DNA from: Caulobacter sp. RHG1
Lineage (GTDB): Bacteria > Pseudomonadota > Alphaproteobacteria > Caulobacterales > Caulobacteraceae
Reading direction: 5' to 3'
Assembly: GCF_013181195.1 (NCBI RefSeq)
Contig: NZ_SMZP01000004.1
Location: forward strand, 310,001 to 374,000
DNA: 64,000 nucleotides
The notes beneath the pieces were generated by a model. The model saw only the letters and a program-made list of their open reading frames with translations. It did not search any database and had not been told where the DNA came from. The stretch's first letter is position 1, and each line of letters opens with the position of its first letter. Made by a program: the position numbers and the translations under genes. Below, one piece after another: positions 52,133 to 60,778 of the stretch.

Positions 52133-53029
52133 GTGGTGGTTTCTGTGAAGGACTGGTCGCGGCGAGGGCTCCTGGCCGGTGTGGGTGCGCTGGGTCTCGC
52201 CGCGTGCGGCAAGAAGGACGAGGCCGCCAAGGTCGAGGCCAAGCCGGCCGAGAAGGTCGCGCCCAAGACGATTGCGGCGGTGGTCGCGGGCGACTGGCGC
52301 TCAGCCGATGATCGGGCGCGGGACGTCTCGCGCCATCCGGTTGAGAGCCTGACGTTCTGGGGTCTCAAGCCCGGCCAGACCGTGGTTGAGTTCTGGCCCG
52401 GCGCCGGCTGGTACACCGACATCCTCGCGCCGTATCTGGCCGACACCAAGGGCAAGCTCTACGAGGCGGTGCTACAGGCCAGCGACCCCGCCGATCCGGC
52501 CGCTGCGGAGATCGTCGAGGCCTACCGTCGCAAGTTGACCGAGAAGAAGCGCGTCTATGGCGACGTGACCTTCACCGCCTTTGGTCCCACCAGCGGTCCG
52601 GTCGCGCCGGACGGTTCGGCAGACTTGGTGCTATTTCTGCGCAACCTGCACAACTGGATGGCCGGCGGCATCGCCGAAAAGGCCTTCAAGGACGCCCTTG
52701 CGGCCCTCAAGCCCGGCGGGATCCTGGGCGTCGAGGAGCACCGCGGCGAGCCAGGACGCATCCAGGACGTCCTCGCGGCCGACGGCTACGTCCAGCAAGA
52801 CTACGTGATCCAGATGGCCAAGGAGGCCGGGTTCATCCTGGTCGAGACCAGCGAGATCAACGCCAATCCCAAGGACACCAAGGACCATCCATTCGGTGTC
52901 TGGACCCTGCCGCCGACGCGCCTGTCGGCCCCGCGCGGCGAGCCGGCCGAGCCCGGCTTCGACCACGCCAAGTACGACGCCATCGGCGAGAGCGACCGGA
53001 TGACCCTCAAGTTCGTGAAGCCGACGTGA
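52133..53029 (+). CDS. Exported SAM-methyltransferase-like lipoprotein, second of a tandem pair
   Basis: 298 residues with a GTG start; other GTG codons within the first five positions are possible. The N-terminus SRRGLLAGVGALGLAACGKK combines a twin-arginine motif with a lipobox (LAAC), so it may be folded first, then lipidated. The rest matches its partner: HPVESLTFWGLKPGQTVVEF, WPGAGWYTDILAPYL, LVLFLRNLHNWMAGG, LKPGGILGVEEHRGEP and the shared C-terminus. An insertion after the SAM loop (LQASDPADPAAAEIVEAYRR) distinguishes it. It is six bases after its partner and overlaps the next start by four. Confidence 0.83.
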   Translation: MVVSVKDWSRRGLLAGVGALGLAACGKKDEAAKVEAKPAEKVAPKTIAAVVAGDWRSADDRARDVSRHPVESLTFWGLKPGQTVVEFWPGAGWYTDILAPYLADTKGKLYEAVLQASDPADPAAAEIVEAYRRKLTEKKRVYGDVTFTAFGPTSGPVAPDGSADLVLFLRNLHNWMAGGIAEKAFKDALAALKPGGILGVEEHRGEPGRIQDVLAADGYVQQDYVIQMAKEAGFILVETSEINANPKDTKDHPFGVWTLPPTRLSAPRGEPAEPGFDHAKYDAIGESDRMTLKFVKPT

Positions 53030-53676
53030 GGCCGCTGGCGCTGATTCTGGTCGCGACCGTTCTGGCGGTCGCCACCCCAGCTTTCGCCGAGAAGTCGGCC
53101 GAGGCCGTCAAGGTGCTGCCGTTTCTGGACAAGTTCCTGAAGGTCCCGGCCGCCGAGCGCACGCGCCTGAAGCTGACCTATGCGGTGCGCCACGACGGCA
53201 AGATGATGCCGAACCTCAAGGCGACCCTGGTCGAGCGCAATGGCGCCCGCACGCCGCTGCCGGTGGACGGGGAGGGCTATTTCGAACGCCTGCCAAGCCT
53301 GGCCCAGCTGGACGGCGATCCGGCCATCGTCTTCGACGTGCCCGTGGGCTGGAAGATGGGCACGCTGATGAACTTCGGCACGACGCTGAAGCCCGCTCAG
53401 GACTACGACGCCCGCGAGCTGGCGGCGACGGTGACCGAGGCCAACGCCGTGATGAACAAGGCTGCGGGCGTCATGGCGATGATGGCCCCGAAGATGACCG
53501 GCATCGTCTTTCCGAAGGCCGAGAGCGGGGTGGTGACCTTCGCTGGCGGTCGCACCGCGCCGCTGCCAGAAGCCGAGGGCGCGCCGTACTTCCGTCCCGC
53601 CGATCACAAGGGCGCCGTGCGGGTAAAGTTGACAAAGTCGCCGACTAAGGTCGCCTTCTACGACGGGAAGAAATAA
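53026..53676 (+). CDS. Exported protein of unknown function in the methyltransferase-like operon
   Basis: 216 residues with a GTG start inside the upstream stop (GTGA). A signal peptide ends at PAFAEKS. The mature part has FLDKFLKVPAAERTRLKLTY, then IVFDVPVGWKMGTLMNFGTT and a C-terminal beta-rich stretch GAVRVKLTKSPTKVAFYDGK. I do not recognise the family. Its coupling to the second methyltransferase-like gene suggests all three exported proteins work in one process. Confidence 0.66.
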   Translation: MRPLALILVATVLAVATPAFAEKSAEAVKVLPFLDKFLKVPAAERTRLKLTYAVRHDGKMMPNLKATLVERNGARTPLPVDGEGYFERLPSLAQLDGDPAIVFDVPVGWKMGTLMNFGTTLKPAQDYDARELAATVTEANAVMNKAAGVMAMMAPKMTGIVFPKAESGVVTFAGGRTAPLPEAEGAPYFRPADHKGAVRVKLTKSPTKVAFYDGKK

Positions 53677-53766
53677 GGCTGCGCGTCGTCTGAACGGTGT
53701 TTACTTGCCGACGGCTCGCGGTCTAGCTATCCGCCAACACTTTTCGCGCAGAGGGAGATCGCGCTC

Positions 53767-54075
53767 ATGGCTACGCTTCAGGAAATCACCGACCGCATCA
53801 AGGGCGCCGTGGGCGACGACAGCGGTCTGGGCAAGAGCCTCAAGTTCGACCTGAAGGACGCCGGCTTCATCCACATCGACGGCGGTTCGGTCACCAACGA
53901 AGACAAGCCCGCCGACCTGACCATGACGCTGGGCATCGACGACCTGCTGGCCATCGGCGCCGGCACGCTGGATCCGACCATGGCCGTCATGACCGGCAAG
54001 CTGAAGCTGTCGGACATGGGCGCGGCCATGGCCCTGCAGCCGAAGATGGGCGCCCTGTTCGCCAAGATGCGCTGA
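53767..54075 (+). CDS. SCP2 sterol-transfer-domain protein
   Basis: 102 residues, a single SCP2 domain: LQEITDRIKGAVGDDSGLGK, LKFDLKDAGFIHIDGGSV, DLTMTLGIDDLLAIGAGTL and MAVMTGKLKLSDMGAAMALQ are the standard blocks. The fold binds hydrophobic molecules such as fatty acyl-CoA in a tunnel. There is no signal peptide. It precedes a hydrolase gene by eight bases and could present lipids to it. Confidence 0.93.
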   Translation: MATLQEITDRIKGAVGDDSGLGKSLKFDLKDAGFIHIDGGSVTNEDKPADLTMTLGIDDLLAIGAGTLDPTMAVMTGKLKLSDMGAAMALQPKMGALFAKMR

Positions 54076-54083
54076 GCCACGGC

Positions 54084-55067
54084 ATGAGCGAACCGGCGTC
54101 TCTGGTCTCGATTCCCGAGGCTCCGGTTCCCGCCAACGGCAAGGCTGAATGGTTTAGCGGCGCGGATGGGGCGACCCTCCGCGCCGCGACCTTTTTCCCG
54201 GATGGCTCTTCCCGGGGGACGGTGGTGCTCAGCCCCGGCCGGAGCGAGCCTCTGGAGAAGTATTTCGAGGTCGTCGACGACCTCCTGGCGCGCGGCTTCG
54301 CCGTGCTGCTGCACGACTGGCGAGGGCAGGGGCTGTCGGCCCGCGGCTTGCCGGATCGCCTCAAGGGGCACGCCCAGGGCTTCAAGACCTTCCTGTCCGA
54401 CTACAAGGCGCTGCTCGACACGTTCGAGGCGCGCATGCCCAGGCCTTGGATCGCCATGGCCCACTCGATGGGGGGGTGTCTGACCATGCTGGCCCTGGCC
54501 AGCGGCGAGGCTCGCTTCTCGGCCGCGGTGCTGTCGGCGCCGATGCTGGGCCTGAACACCGGCGGTATTCCGCCCTGGCTAGCCACGCCTCTGTCCTGGA
54601 CCGTGTCGAGGATCGGCCTGGCCGGCGAGTACGTGCAGGGCGGCCAATACGATCCGCTGGCCCAGACCTTCACGGGCGACGCCTTGACCCACGACGAGAC
54701 GCGCTACGACCGCTACATGGCCCAGCTGCGCGCTCAGCCGGACCTCGCCGTCGGCGGCATGACCTGGGGCTGGGCCGACTTCGCCGTCACCGCCTGCGCC
54801 TGGCTACGCAAGGCCCGGGGCGTTGAAGCGATCAAGATCCCGGTGACCATCGTCGCGGCCGAGCTCGACAACCGCGTGCTCAATCCGGACCAGAAAAGCG
54901 TCGCCGCTCGCATCCCGCAGGGCCGCTATGTCGAGGTCCCGGGCGCGTACCACGAGATCCTGATCGAGACGGATCAGCGCCGCGCGATCTTCTGGCAAGC
55001 CTTCGACGAGACGGTGGACCCCGTCGCGCCGCGCGAACCGATTATTTCGCAGAACGTCTCAGACTGA
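54084..55067 (+). CDS. Alpha/beta hydrolase, lysophospholipase L2-like
   Basis: 327 residues. The serine aminopeptidase S33 / monoacylglycerol-lipase pattern is present: VVLSPGRSEPLEKYFEVVDD, VLLHDWRGQGLS, the nucleophile Ser in WIAMAHSMGGCLTML, the Asp in VAAELDNRVLNPD and the His in PGAYHEILIETD. It would cleave ester bonds of lysophospholipids or similar lipids. The upstream SCP2 gene fits lipid handling. Its end overlaps the convergent hisN by 26 bases. Confidence 0.89.
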   Translation: MSEPASLVSIPEAPVPANGKAEWFSGADGATLRAATFFPDGSSRGTVVLSPGRSEPLEKYFEVVDDLLARGFAVLLHDWRGQGLSARGLPDRLKGHAQGFKTFLSDYKALLDTFEARMPRPWIAMAHSMGGCLTMLALASGEARFSAAVLSAPMLGLNTGGIPPWLATPLSWTVSRIGLAGEYVQGGQYDPLAQTFTGDALTHDETRYDRYMAQLRAQPDLAVGGMTWGWADFAVTACAWLRKARGVEAIKIPVTIVAAELDNRVLNPDQKSVAARIPQGRYVEVPGAYHEILIETDQRRAIFWQAFDETVDPVAPREPIISQNVSD

Positions 55068-55878
55068 TCAGCGCCTCGTCGAGGGGGCGGCGGTCTCCGG
55101 AGAGGATCATCTGGCCGCCGTCGGGGCCGACGGGCTCGCCGCGCCAGTTGGTGACGAGTCCGCCGGCGCCTTCGATCAGCGGGATGGCGGCCTCGATGTC
55201 CCAGGACTTCAGGCCGGCCTCGATGACCATGTCCATCTTGCCCATGGCGACCATGGCGTAGGCATAGGCGTCGCAGCCCATGCGAGCCAGCTTGGCGGCG
55301 GCGCGCACCTGCAGCCAGGCGGCGCGTTCAGAGCCGTCGAAACAGGCGTCGGCGTCGGTGGTGGCGATGATGGCGTCGGTCAGGTCGGCGCATTCGCGCA
55401 CCCGGATCGGCCGTTCCTGGCCGCGCGCGACCAGTCGTGAGCCGCCGGCATGGCCGACGAAGATCTCGCCGACATAGGGCTGACCGATCGAGCCCAGAAC
55501 GGGACGCCCCTGGTGGCGAAGGCCGATCAGGGTGGTCCACATCGGCAGGCCGGAGATGAAGGCGCGGGTGCCGTCGATTGGGTCCAGGACCCACACGAAC
55601 TCGGCGTCCGGACGATCCTCGCCGTACTCCTCGCCGATCACGCCGTGCTCGGGATAGCGCTCGGCGATCAGCTTGCGGATCGCCGCCTCGGCGCCGCGGT
55701 CGGCCTCGGTGACCGGATCGAAGGCCGCATGGGTGTCGCGCGGCAGGTTCTTGCCGGCGCCCTTGTCCTCCAAGCCGTGATCGGCCCGGAACAGCGGCAG
55801 GATGACGTCCGCCGAAGCCTTGTTCAGGTCGATGACGAAGGCGTCGAGCGCCGCGAGGGTGTCAGCTGAAAGCGTCAT
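55042..55878 (-). CDS. hisN: Histidinol-phosphatase, inositol monophosphatase-like
   Basis: 278 residues with the IMPase fold: FDPVTEADRGAEAAIRKL, HGVIGEEYGEDR (first metal ligand Glu), WVLDPIDGTRAFISGLP (DPIDGT) and SWDIEAAIPLIEGAGG (WD). The sequence matches the monomeric histidinol-phosphatase group more than plain inositol monophosphatase. It removes phosphate from histidinol phosphate in histidine synthesis. The gene is not in a his operon here, as expected for this class. Confidence 0.85.
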   Translation of the reverse strand: MTLSADTLAALDAFVIDLNKASADVILPLFRADHGLEDKGAGKNLPRDTHAAFDPVTEADRGAEAAIRKLIAERYPEHGVIGEEYGEDRPDAEFVWVLDPIDGTRAFISGLPMWTTLIGLRHQGRPVLGSIGQPYVGEIFVGHAGGSRLVARGQERPIRVRECADLTDAIIATTDADACFDGSERAAWLQVRAAAKLARMGCDAYAYAMVAMGKMDMVIEAGLKSWDIEAAIPLIEGAGGLVTNWRGEPVGPDGGQMILSGDRRPLDEALISLRRSAK

Positions 55879-55928
55879 GGGCGGGGTTTAACGCCCCCGC
55901 CGCAGGTACGCTACCTAACTTCGTTCAC

Positions 55929-56324
55929 TCAGGCGTCGGCATGTTCCGGACCGCCGCCGTTCAGCGACTTGGCCAAGTCCAGCAGGCGACGGCGTGGACG
56001 TTCGCCCAGCAGATAGTAGGCGCGGATCAGGTCCAGCGTCTCCTTGCGGGCGAACATCTCGCCGCCTTCCGACTCGTTGGCCGCCTCGCGGCGCACGTCC
56101 GACAGGCCGTCGTAGAAGTAGCCGACCGGCACTTCCAGGGCCTCGGACAGCTGCCAGAGGCGCGCGGCCGAGATGCGGTTGGCGCCGCACTCGTACTTCT
56201 GGATCTGCTGGAAGCGCACCCCCACGGCGCCGGCCAGCTGTTGTTGGGTCAGGCCCAGCAGACGGCGCCGGCGGCGCAGGCGCTTGCCCAGATGCGTGTC
56301 GATATCGTTGCCCATGGAAGCCAT
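55929..56324 (-). CDS. XRE-family transcriptional regulator
   Basis: 131 residues, or 128 from a second ATG at 56315. The helix-turn-helix is in RLRRRRRLLGLTQQQLAGAV plus GVRFQQIQKYECGANRISAARL. The C-terminal about 50 residues (VPVGYFYDGLSDVRREAANE onwards) look dimer-forming or regulatory. This type is widespread in alphaproteobacteria and often acts on cell-cycle or stress genes. The target is not known. The gene is divergent from the acyltransferase gene. Confidence 0.88.
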   Translation of the reverse strand: MASMGNDIDTHLGKRLRRRRRLLGLTQQQLAGAVGVRFQQIQKYECGANRISAARLWQLSEALEVPVGYFYDGLSDVRREAANESEGGEMFARKETLDLIRAYYLLGERPRRRLLDLAKSLNGGGPEHADA

Positions 56325-56443
56325 GCCCCCCAGTTGTTCCTGGACCCGTCCCGAAACGGAACGGTCTGGACTGACAGCCGCAAGTCGCGTGCCGCGCGAG
56401 AGCGACGTTGCCTGAGGCGTGTCCCCAAGCTTACTAAGAGCGC

Positions 56444-57388
56444 ATGTCGGATAAGCGTCAGCCCTGGGTTCAGGACCTTCTATGGCGGTTGGAGGCCCTG
56501 GGCTTCGACCTCTTCATCGGCGCGGTGCGCCTGATGGGCGTGGACCGCGCCTCGGATTTCGGCGGCTGGCTGGGCCGCACGCTGGGGCCGTTGAGCGGAG
56601 CGCACAAGGTCGCCACCCGCAATCTGAAGCTGGCCTTCCCGGAGAAGGACGCCGCCTGGCGCGACAAGATCCTGGACGAGCAGTGGGAAGGCCTGGGCCG
56701 CTCCTTCGCCGAGTTTCCGCTCATGGACAAGATCCTGCCGTCGACCGGCCGGGTCGAGGTCGTCAATGCCGAGCGCCTGGCGCAGATCGCCGAGCAGAAG
56801 ATCCCGGTGGTGTTCGTCTCGGGCCACTTGTCGAACTGGGAGGTCATGCCGGCCGCCATCGTCGATAGCGGCGTGGTCTGCGAAATGACCTATCGCGCGG
56901 CCAACAATCCTTATGTCGACAAGCGTATCCGCGACAGCCGCTTCCGTTACGGCGTGCGGCTGTTCGCGCCCAAGGGCGGAGATGGCGCGCGCGAGCTCTT
57001 GGAAGGCATGAAGAAGGGTAGTTCGGTCGCGCTGATGAACGACCAGAAGTTCGGCAGCGGCGTGGCTGCGCCGTTTTTCGGCCATGACGCCCGCACCGCG
57101 CCGGGGCCCACACGCCTGGCGATCCGTTTTGGCACGGTGCTGCAGCCGATGTCGGTCCAGCGCCTGAAGGGCGCGCGGTTCCGGGCGGTGGTGCACGAGC
57201 CGATCGTCCCGCCCAGCACCGGCGACCGCACGGCCGACATCGAGGCCGGCGTGCGCATGATCAACGCCTTCATGGAAGAGCGCATCCGCGAGCGCCCGGC
57301 CGAGTGGTTCTGGGTCCACCGCCGCTGGCCCAACGAGGTCTATGCGGACCTGGCCCAGCGCGAGGCGGAGGCGGTCGAGAAGGTCTAG
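56444..57388 (+). CDS. Lipid A biosynthesis lauroyl-type acyltransferase (LpxL/HtrB family)
   Basis: 314 residues. An N-terminal helix (DLFIGAVRLMGVDRASDF) anchors it. The catalytic dyad is in VFVSGHLSNWEVMPAAIVDS (H-x4-E). NDQKFGSGVAAPFFGHDART, PGPTRLAIRFGTVLQPM and AEWFWVHRRWPNEV are the usual LpxL/HtrB blocks. It adds a secondary acyl chain to lipid A at the inner membrane. Its stop shares a CTAG with that of the convergent receiver gene. Confidence 0.92.
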   Translation: MSDKRQPWVQDLLWRLEALGFDLFIGAVRLMGVDRASDFGGWLGRTLGPLSGAHKVATRNLKLAFPEKDAAWRDKILDEQWEGLGRSFAEFPLMDKILPSTGRVEVVNAERLAQIAEQKIPVVFVSGHLSNWEVMPAAIVDSGVVCEMTYRAANNPYVDKRIRDSRFRYGVRLFAPKGGDGARELLEGMKKGSSVALMNDQKFGSGVAAPFFGHDARTAPGPTRLAIRFGTVLQPMSVQRLKGARFRAVVHEPIVPPSTGDRTADIEAGVRMINAFMEERIRERPAEWFWVHRRWPNEVYADLAQREAEAVEKV

Positions 57389-57903
57389 ATCTCGATCTTC
57401 TCTTCGCCGGCGTCACGCTCGCCGTTGCGGCGGAACGGGCCCTTGTAGTGCGGATCGTGGCGGCGGCGGCGGCAGGGGCCGAAATAGTCCGGCGAGCGGA
57501 TGAACGGCCGCGGGTGGAAGATCACCGTATTGATGCGGTCCAGCAGCGAGCGGGCGGTGACCGGCTTGACCACGATCTCGGTGACCCCGGCGTCGCGGGC
57601 CTCGAACACGCGGTGACGTTCGGCAAAGCCGGTCAGCATGATGATCGGCAGGAACGGATCGACGCTGTCGGGCGAATTGCGCACCAACTGGGTGAACTGC
57701 ACCCCGTCCAGCGGCGTCATCTTGAAGTCGATGATCGCGATGTCGGTTTGCCAGTCGCGCAGGATCTGCAGGCCTTCCGCCCCGTCCATCGCTTCACGGA
57801 TATGCCTGACGCCCACGCCCTTGAGGATCGTCGAGACGATCGACCGGATGTGCTGGTTGTCGTCCACCAGCAGAAAGCGCAGCTTTTCGAGCGCTGCCGA
57901 CAT
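57385..57903 (-). CDS. CheY-like response regulator with a basic, Cys-containing tail
   Basis: 172 residues from the ATG at 57903; a longer in-frame start to 57957 is unlikely. The receiver domain (about 7-130) has acidic pocket residues in LLVDDNQHIRSIVSTILKGV, acceptor Asp59 in IAIIDFKMTPLDG, Thr in IIMLTGFAER and Lys in IVVKPVTARSLL. The last about 40 residues (SPDYFGPCRRRRHDPHYKGP) are basic with one Cys and look conserved in alphaproteobacteria. Known homologues act in motility or stress signalling, but this member's partner is unknown. Confidence 0.89.
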   Translation of the reverse strand: MSAALEKLRFLLVDDNQHIRSIVSTILKGVGVRHIREAMDGAEGLQILRDWQTDIAIIDFKMTPLDGVQFTQLVRNSPDSVDPFLPIIMLTGFAERHRVFEARDAGVTEIVVKPVTARSLLDRINTVIFHPRPFIRSPDYFGPCRRRRHDPHYKGPFRRNGERDAGEEKIEI

Positions 57904-58027
57904 GCGGGAGCCGCCTCCTCGAGGACTTGCGGAAGAACGAACCGCGCTGCTGCCCACAACGCGTCTCGTGGAGGCGGAGAACTATCGAATGATTTTCACT
58001 CGCGCCAGGGGCGACTTTTGTGACGGT

Positions 58028-58876
58028 TTACCCTCGGAAGGGGCCAGCGCCGACCAGAAGCGACGGGTCCAGATTGCGATCGCGCCACTTCATTCGCCAG
58101 CACAGGTGCGGCCCAGTAGCGCGGCCTTCCTTGCCGGTCTGGGCGAACACCTGACCCTGTTTCAGATAAGTCCCTGGAGAAACTAGGATTTTCGACAGGT
58201 GCAAATAGGCGGTGATCAAGCCTTGGCCGTGATCGATCAGAACGAGGCCGCCTTCGAAGTGCAGGCCAGTTTCGGCAAATGCAACCAGTCCGGTTGCGGG
58301 GGATCGCACCGGAGTCCCCACGGGCGTCGCGAGGTCAACCCCAAAATGGGGACGTTTCGGTTCGCCATTGAGGATTCTCTGGCCGCCGAAGCGTGCAGAA
58401 CGCCTCGCACCGGTCACCGGCAGGATGAAGCCATCCCGGAATCCCTCGATATCGGCCAGGCTGGCAAAGCCCGCCTGCTTGCGCGCGCCCTCGGCCAGCA
58501 GCCGTTGCAACAGGATCGGGTCGGTCGGCGACACCTGCTCGGGCGGCAGGCCGTTGATGCGCTGGATATCGAAGTCGCCGGGCGTGATCGTCGCCTGATG
58601 CGAGGCCGAGCCCTCGGGCGTGGTCACGGTCAGGACGCTGGTCGGCGGAGCGTCGCGGTCGAAGCCGACGAAGAACCAGCCGTTGGCCGAGGCTGTGGTC
58701 AGCACCTTGCCATCGACGTCGATGACGGCGCGCGGGGTCGTGCGGCCGACGACATAGCCGCCCTGCACGTACTTGCCCGAGAGGGTCAGGCCGGGCGCGG
58801 CCGCGAAGGCCTTGCCGGAAAGGGCGGAGAGGGGCAGCGCGGCCAGGACCGCGCGGCGGTTCAGGCCCCTTGCCAA
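58028..58876 (-). CDS. M23-family peptidase-like protein with altered zinc motif
   Basis: 282 residues from a TTG at 58876, inside the end of the DUF2093 gene (16-base overlap); the start is uncertain. A Tat-like leader (LNRRAVLAALPLSALSGKAF) is followed by a beta-rich domain and the LytM domain. The HxxxD motif is PHFGVDLATPVG. The usual HxH motif is GPHLCW, so the second His, a zinc ligand in the family, is Cys. Cys can bind zinc, so activity is possible but uncertain. It may trim peptidoglycan or act as a division activator. Confidence 0.8.
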   Translation of the reverse strand: MARGLNRRAVLAALPLSALSGKAFAAAPGLTLSGKYVQGGYVVGRTTPRAVIDVDGKVLTTASANGWFFVGFDRDAPPTSVLTVTTPEGSASHQATITPGDFDIQRINGLPPEQVSPTDPILLQRLLAEGARKQAGFASLADIEGFRDGFILPVTGARRSARFGGQRILNGEPKRPHFGVDLATPVGTPVRSPATGLVAFAETGLHFEGGLVLIDHGQGLITAYLHLSKILVSPGTYLKQGQVFAQTGKEGRATGPHLCWRMKWRDRNLDPSLLVGAGPFRG

Positions 58877-59076
58877 CGCTTCAGCGCTTCGGCGGGGCTG
58901 GCATAGGCTTCCTGGTGTTCGGGGCTCCAGTAGCGCAGGGCGTCCAGCGGGATCTGCCGGTTGCTCACGGCGCACAGCACGAAGCGGCCGGGGCTGAGCA
59001 CGGCGTACTCGCCGTCGCCATAGTGCAGGACAGCCAGGCCGTCGGACTTGCCGAGATCACGATCGAAAGCGTTCAT
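58861..59076 (-). CDS. DUF2093-type small protein
   Basis: 71 residues: GLAVLHYGDGEYAVLSPGRF, VLCAVSNRQIPLDALRYWSP and a C-terminus EHQEAYASPAEALKRW. The pattern fits the small alphaproteobacterial DUF2093 family, often next to xseA and M23 genes; its function is unknown. There is no signal peptide. It lies 43 bases after xseA on the same strand. Confidence 0.82.
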   Translation of the reverse strand: MNAFDRDLGKSDGLAVLHYGDGEYAVLSPGRFVLCAVSNRQIPLDALRYWSPEHQEAYASPAEALKRWQGA

Positions 59077-59119
59077 GGGCGTACTTTAAGTGAAACGGGC
59101 TTCAAGCGAAACTGGCGGA

Positions 59120-60640
59120 TCAGAACAGGTCGCCCTGGTCGGTCGGCGACGCCGCCGGCTTGGGGCGAGGCTTGGGGGCCGGGACGGGGGCCGGCGGCGG
59201 CACGAACCCGCCTTCGCCGTCGATCACCGCGTCGCGGTCGCCGCTCTTGAACTTCAGATTTACGCGCTCGCCCGAGACGAGGTCGGCGGCCGAGCGGGCC
59301 AGGGTCCCGTCGCCCTTGCGGACCAGGGCGAAGCCTAGCTCCAGGGGGCGCTCGGGGTTCAGCGACTGACGCAGCTTTTCCAGATTGGCCAGGCGGTCGG
59401 CGTCCCGCTGCAGGCGGCGATCGCCGGCCGCGCTCAGGCGCTGCCACAGGGCGGGCAGGCGGGCGTGTTGGGCCACGCGGTCGGGCGCGCGGCGGGCGGC
59501 CAGATCCAGGCGGCGGGAGAGATCGTTCACGCGATCGGCCTTGGTCGCGTGTTGGCGTCGCAGGGCGTCCGGCGTCAGGCGGGCTGTGATCTTCAAGAGG
59601 TCGTGGGCGTGGACGGCGGTGTTGCGCTGAAGTGCAGCGTCCAGGCGGCCCGAGGCGATGTCGAACCGCTGCTGAGCCAGGGCCAGAATGTCGTCGGGAC
59701 GCGGCAGGCCGCGGGCGGCGCTGACCAGGCGCGTGCGGCGCTCCTCGATCGTGCGCGAGCCGCAGCGATTCAGGCGGCGATCGAAGTCGGAGATCAGGGC
59801 GCGCAGCTCGGCCAGCACCGGCGTGGCCATCTCGGCGGCGGCGGTCGGCGTGGGCGCGCGACGGTCGGAGACGAAATCGATCAGGGTGGTGTCAGTCTCG
59901 TGGCCGACGGCCGAAATCAGCGGGATGGTCCCTTCGGCCACGGTGCGGGCCAGGCCCTCGTCGTTGAAAGCCCACAGGTCCTCGACGGAGCCGCCGCCCC
60001 GCGCGACGATCAGGATGTCGGGACGCGGCACCGGACCGCCCGGGGCGATGGCGTTGAAGCCGCGTATGGCTGCGCTGACCTGGCCGGCGGCGGCGTCGCC
60101 CTGCACGACGCACGGCCAGACCAGCACCTGGCAGGGCCAGCGGTCGCGGATGCGGTGCAGGATGTCGCGAATGACCGCGCCGGTCGGGCTGGTGATCACG
60201 CCGACGACGGCCGGCATGGAAGGCAGGGGGCGCTTGCGTTCGGGCGCGAACAGGCCTTCTGACGCCAGCTTGGCCTTCAGCCGCTCCAACTGCGCCAGTA
60301 GCGCGCCGACGCCGGCGGCTTCCATGCTGTCGATGACGATCTGGTAGCGCGAGCCCGCCGGATAGGTGGTGATCTTGCCGGTGACGATGACTTCCAGGCC
60401 GTGCTCGGGCCGCACGCCCAGGCCCCGGACATTGCCCTTCCACACCACGCCGTCGATCGCGGACTTGTCGTCCTTGATGGTCAGGTAAACGTGGCCATTG
60501 CCGTGGTGGGTGACCTTCGACAGCTCGCCGCGCAGCCGCACGAAGCCGTAACGGTCCTCCAGCGTGCGCTTCAGCGCGAAGGCCAGTTCTGAGACCGAGT
60601 AGGGCGGGGCGTTGGAATCGTTCGGCGGAAGGTCCGTCAT
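59120..60640 (-). CDS. xseA: Exodeoxyribonuclease VII large subunit
   Basis: 506 residues. The N-terminal OB fold has [20 protein letters not shown] and [20 protein letters not shown], the DNA-binding part. The catalytic domain has [20 protein letters not shown] and [20 protein letters not shown], then [21 protein letters not shown] coiled-coil region and a C-terminal proline/lysine tail follow. The enzyme degrades single-stranded DNA from both ends. The small subunit gene xseB is not adjacent. Confidence 0.96.
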   Translation of the reverse strand: MTDLPPNDSNAPPYSVSELAFALKRTLEDRYGFVRLRGELSKVTHHGNGHVYLTIKDDKSAIDGVVWKGNVRGLGVRPEHGLEVIVTGKITTYPAGSRYQIVIDSMEAAGVGALLAQLERLKAKLASEGLFAPERKRPLPSMPAVVGVITSPTGAVIRDILHRIRDRWPCQVLVWPCVVQGDAAAGQVSAAIRGFNAIAPGGPVPRPDILIVARGGGSVEDLWAFNDEGLARTVAEGTIPLISAVGHETDTTLIDFVSDRRAPTPTAAAEMATPVLAELRALISDFDRRLNRCGSRTIEERRTRLVSAARGLPRPDDILALAQQRFDIASGRLDAALQRNTAVHAHDLLKITARLTPDALRRQHATKADRVNDLSRRLDLAARRAPDRVAQHARLPALWQRLSAAGDRRLQRDADRLANLEKLRQSLNPERPLELGFALVRKGDGTLARSAADLVSGERVNLKFKSGDRDAVIDGEGGFVPPPAPVPAPKPRPKPAASPTDQGDLF

Positions 60641-60716
60641 GGGGGTGTTTTAGGCGGGAAGTTGGGGGAGGTCATCTGTCTCAAGACCGCCGTCGTAGCC
60701 GCGGCCCCTCAAACGG

Positions 60717-60750
60717 AAAATCCCGGACAGTCGCGTCGACTGCCCGGGAT
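60717..60750 (-). terminator. Rho-independent terminator of gcrA
   Basis: On the minus strand a near-perfect 13-base stem ATCCCGGGCAGTC/GACTGTCCGGGAT around GACGC is followed by TTTT. It lies 28 bases after the gcrA stop. Confidence 0.9.
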
Positions 60751-60778
60751 CCGCCGCTCTGAGAGACTTTTGTTCTTC

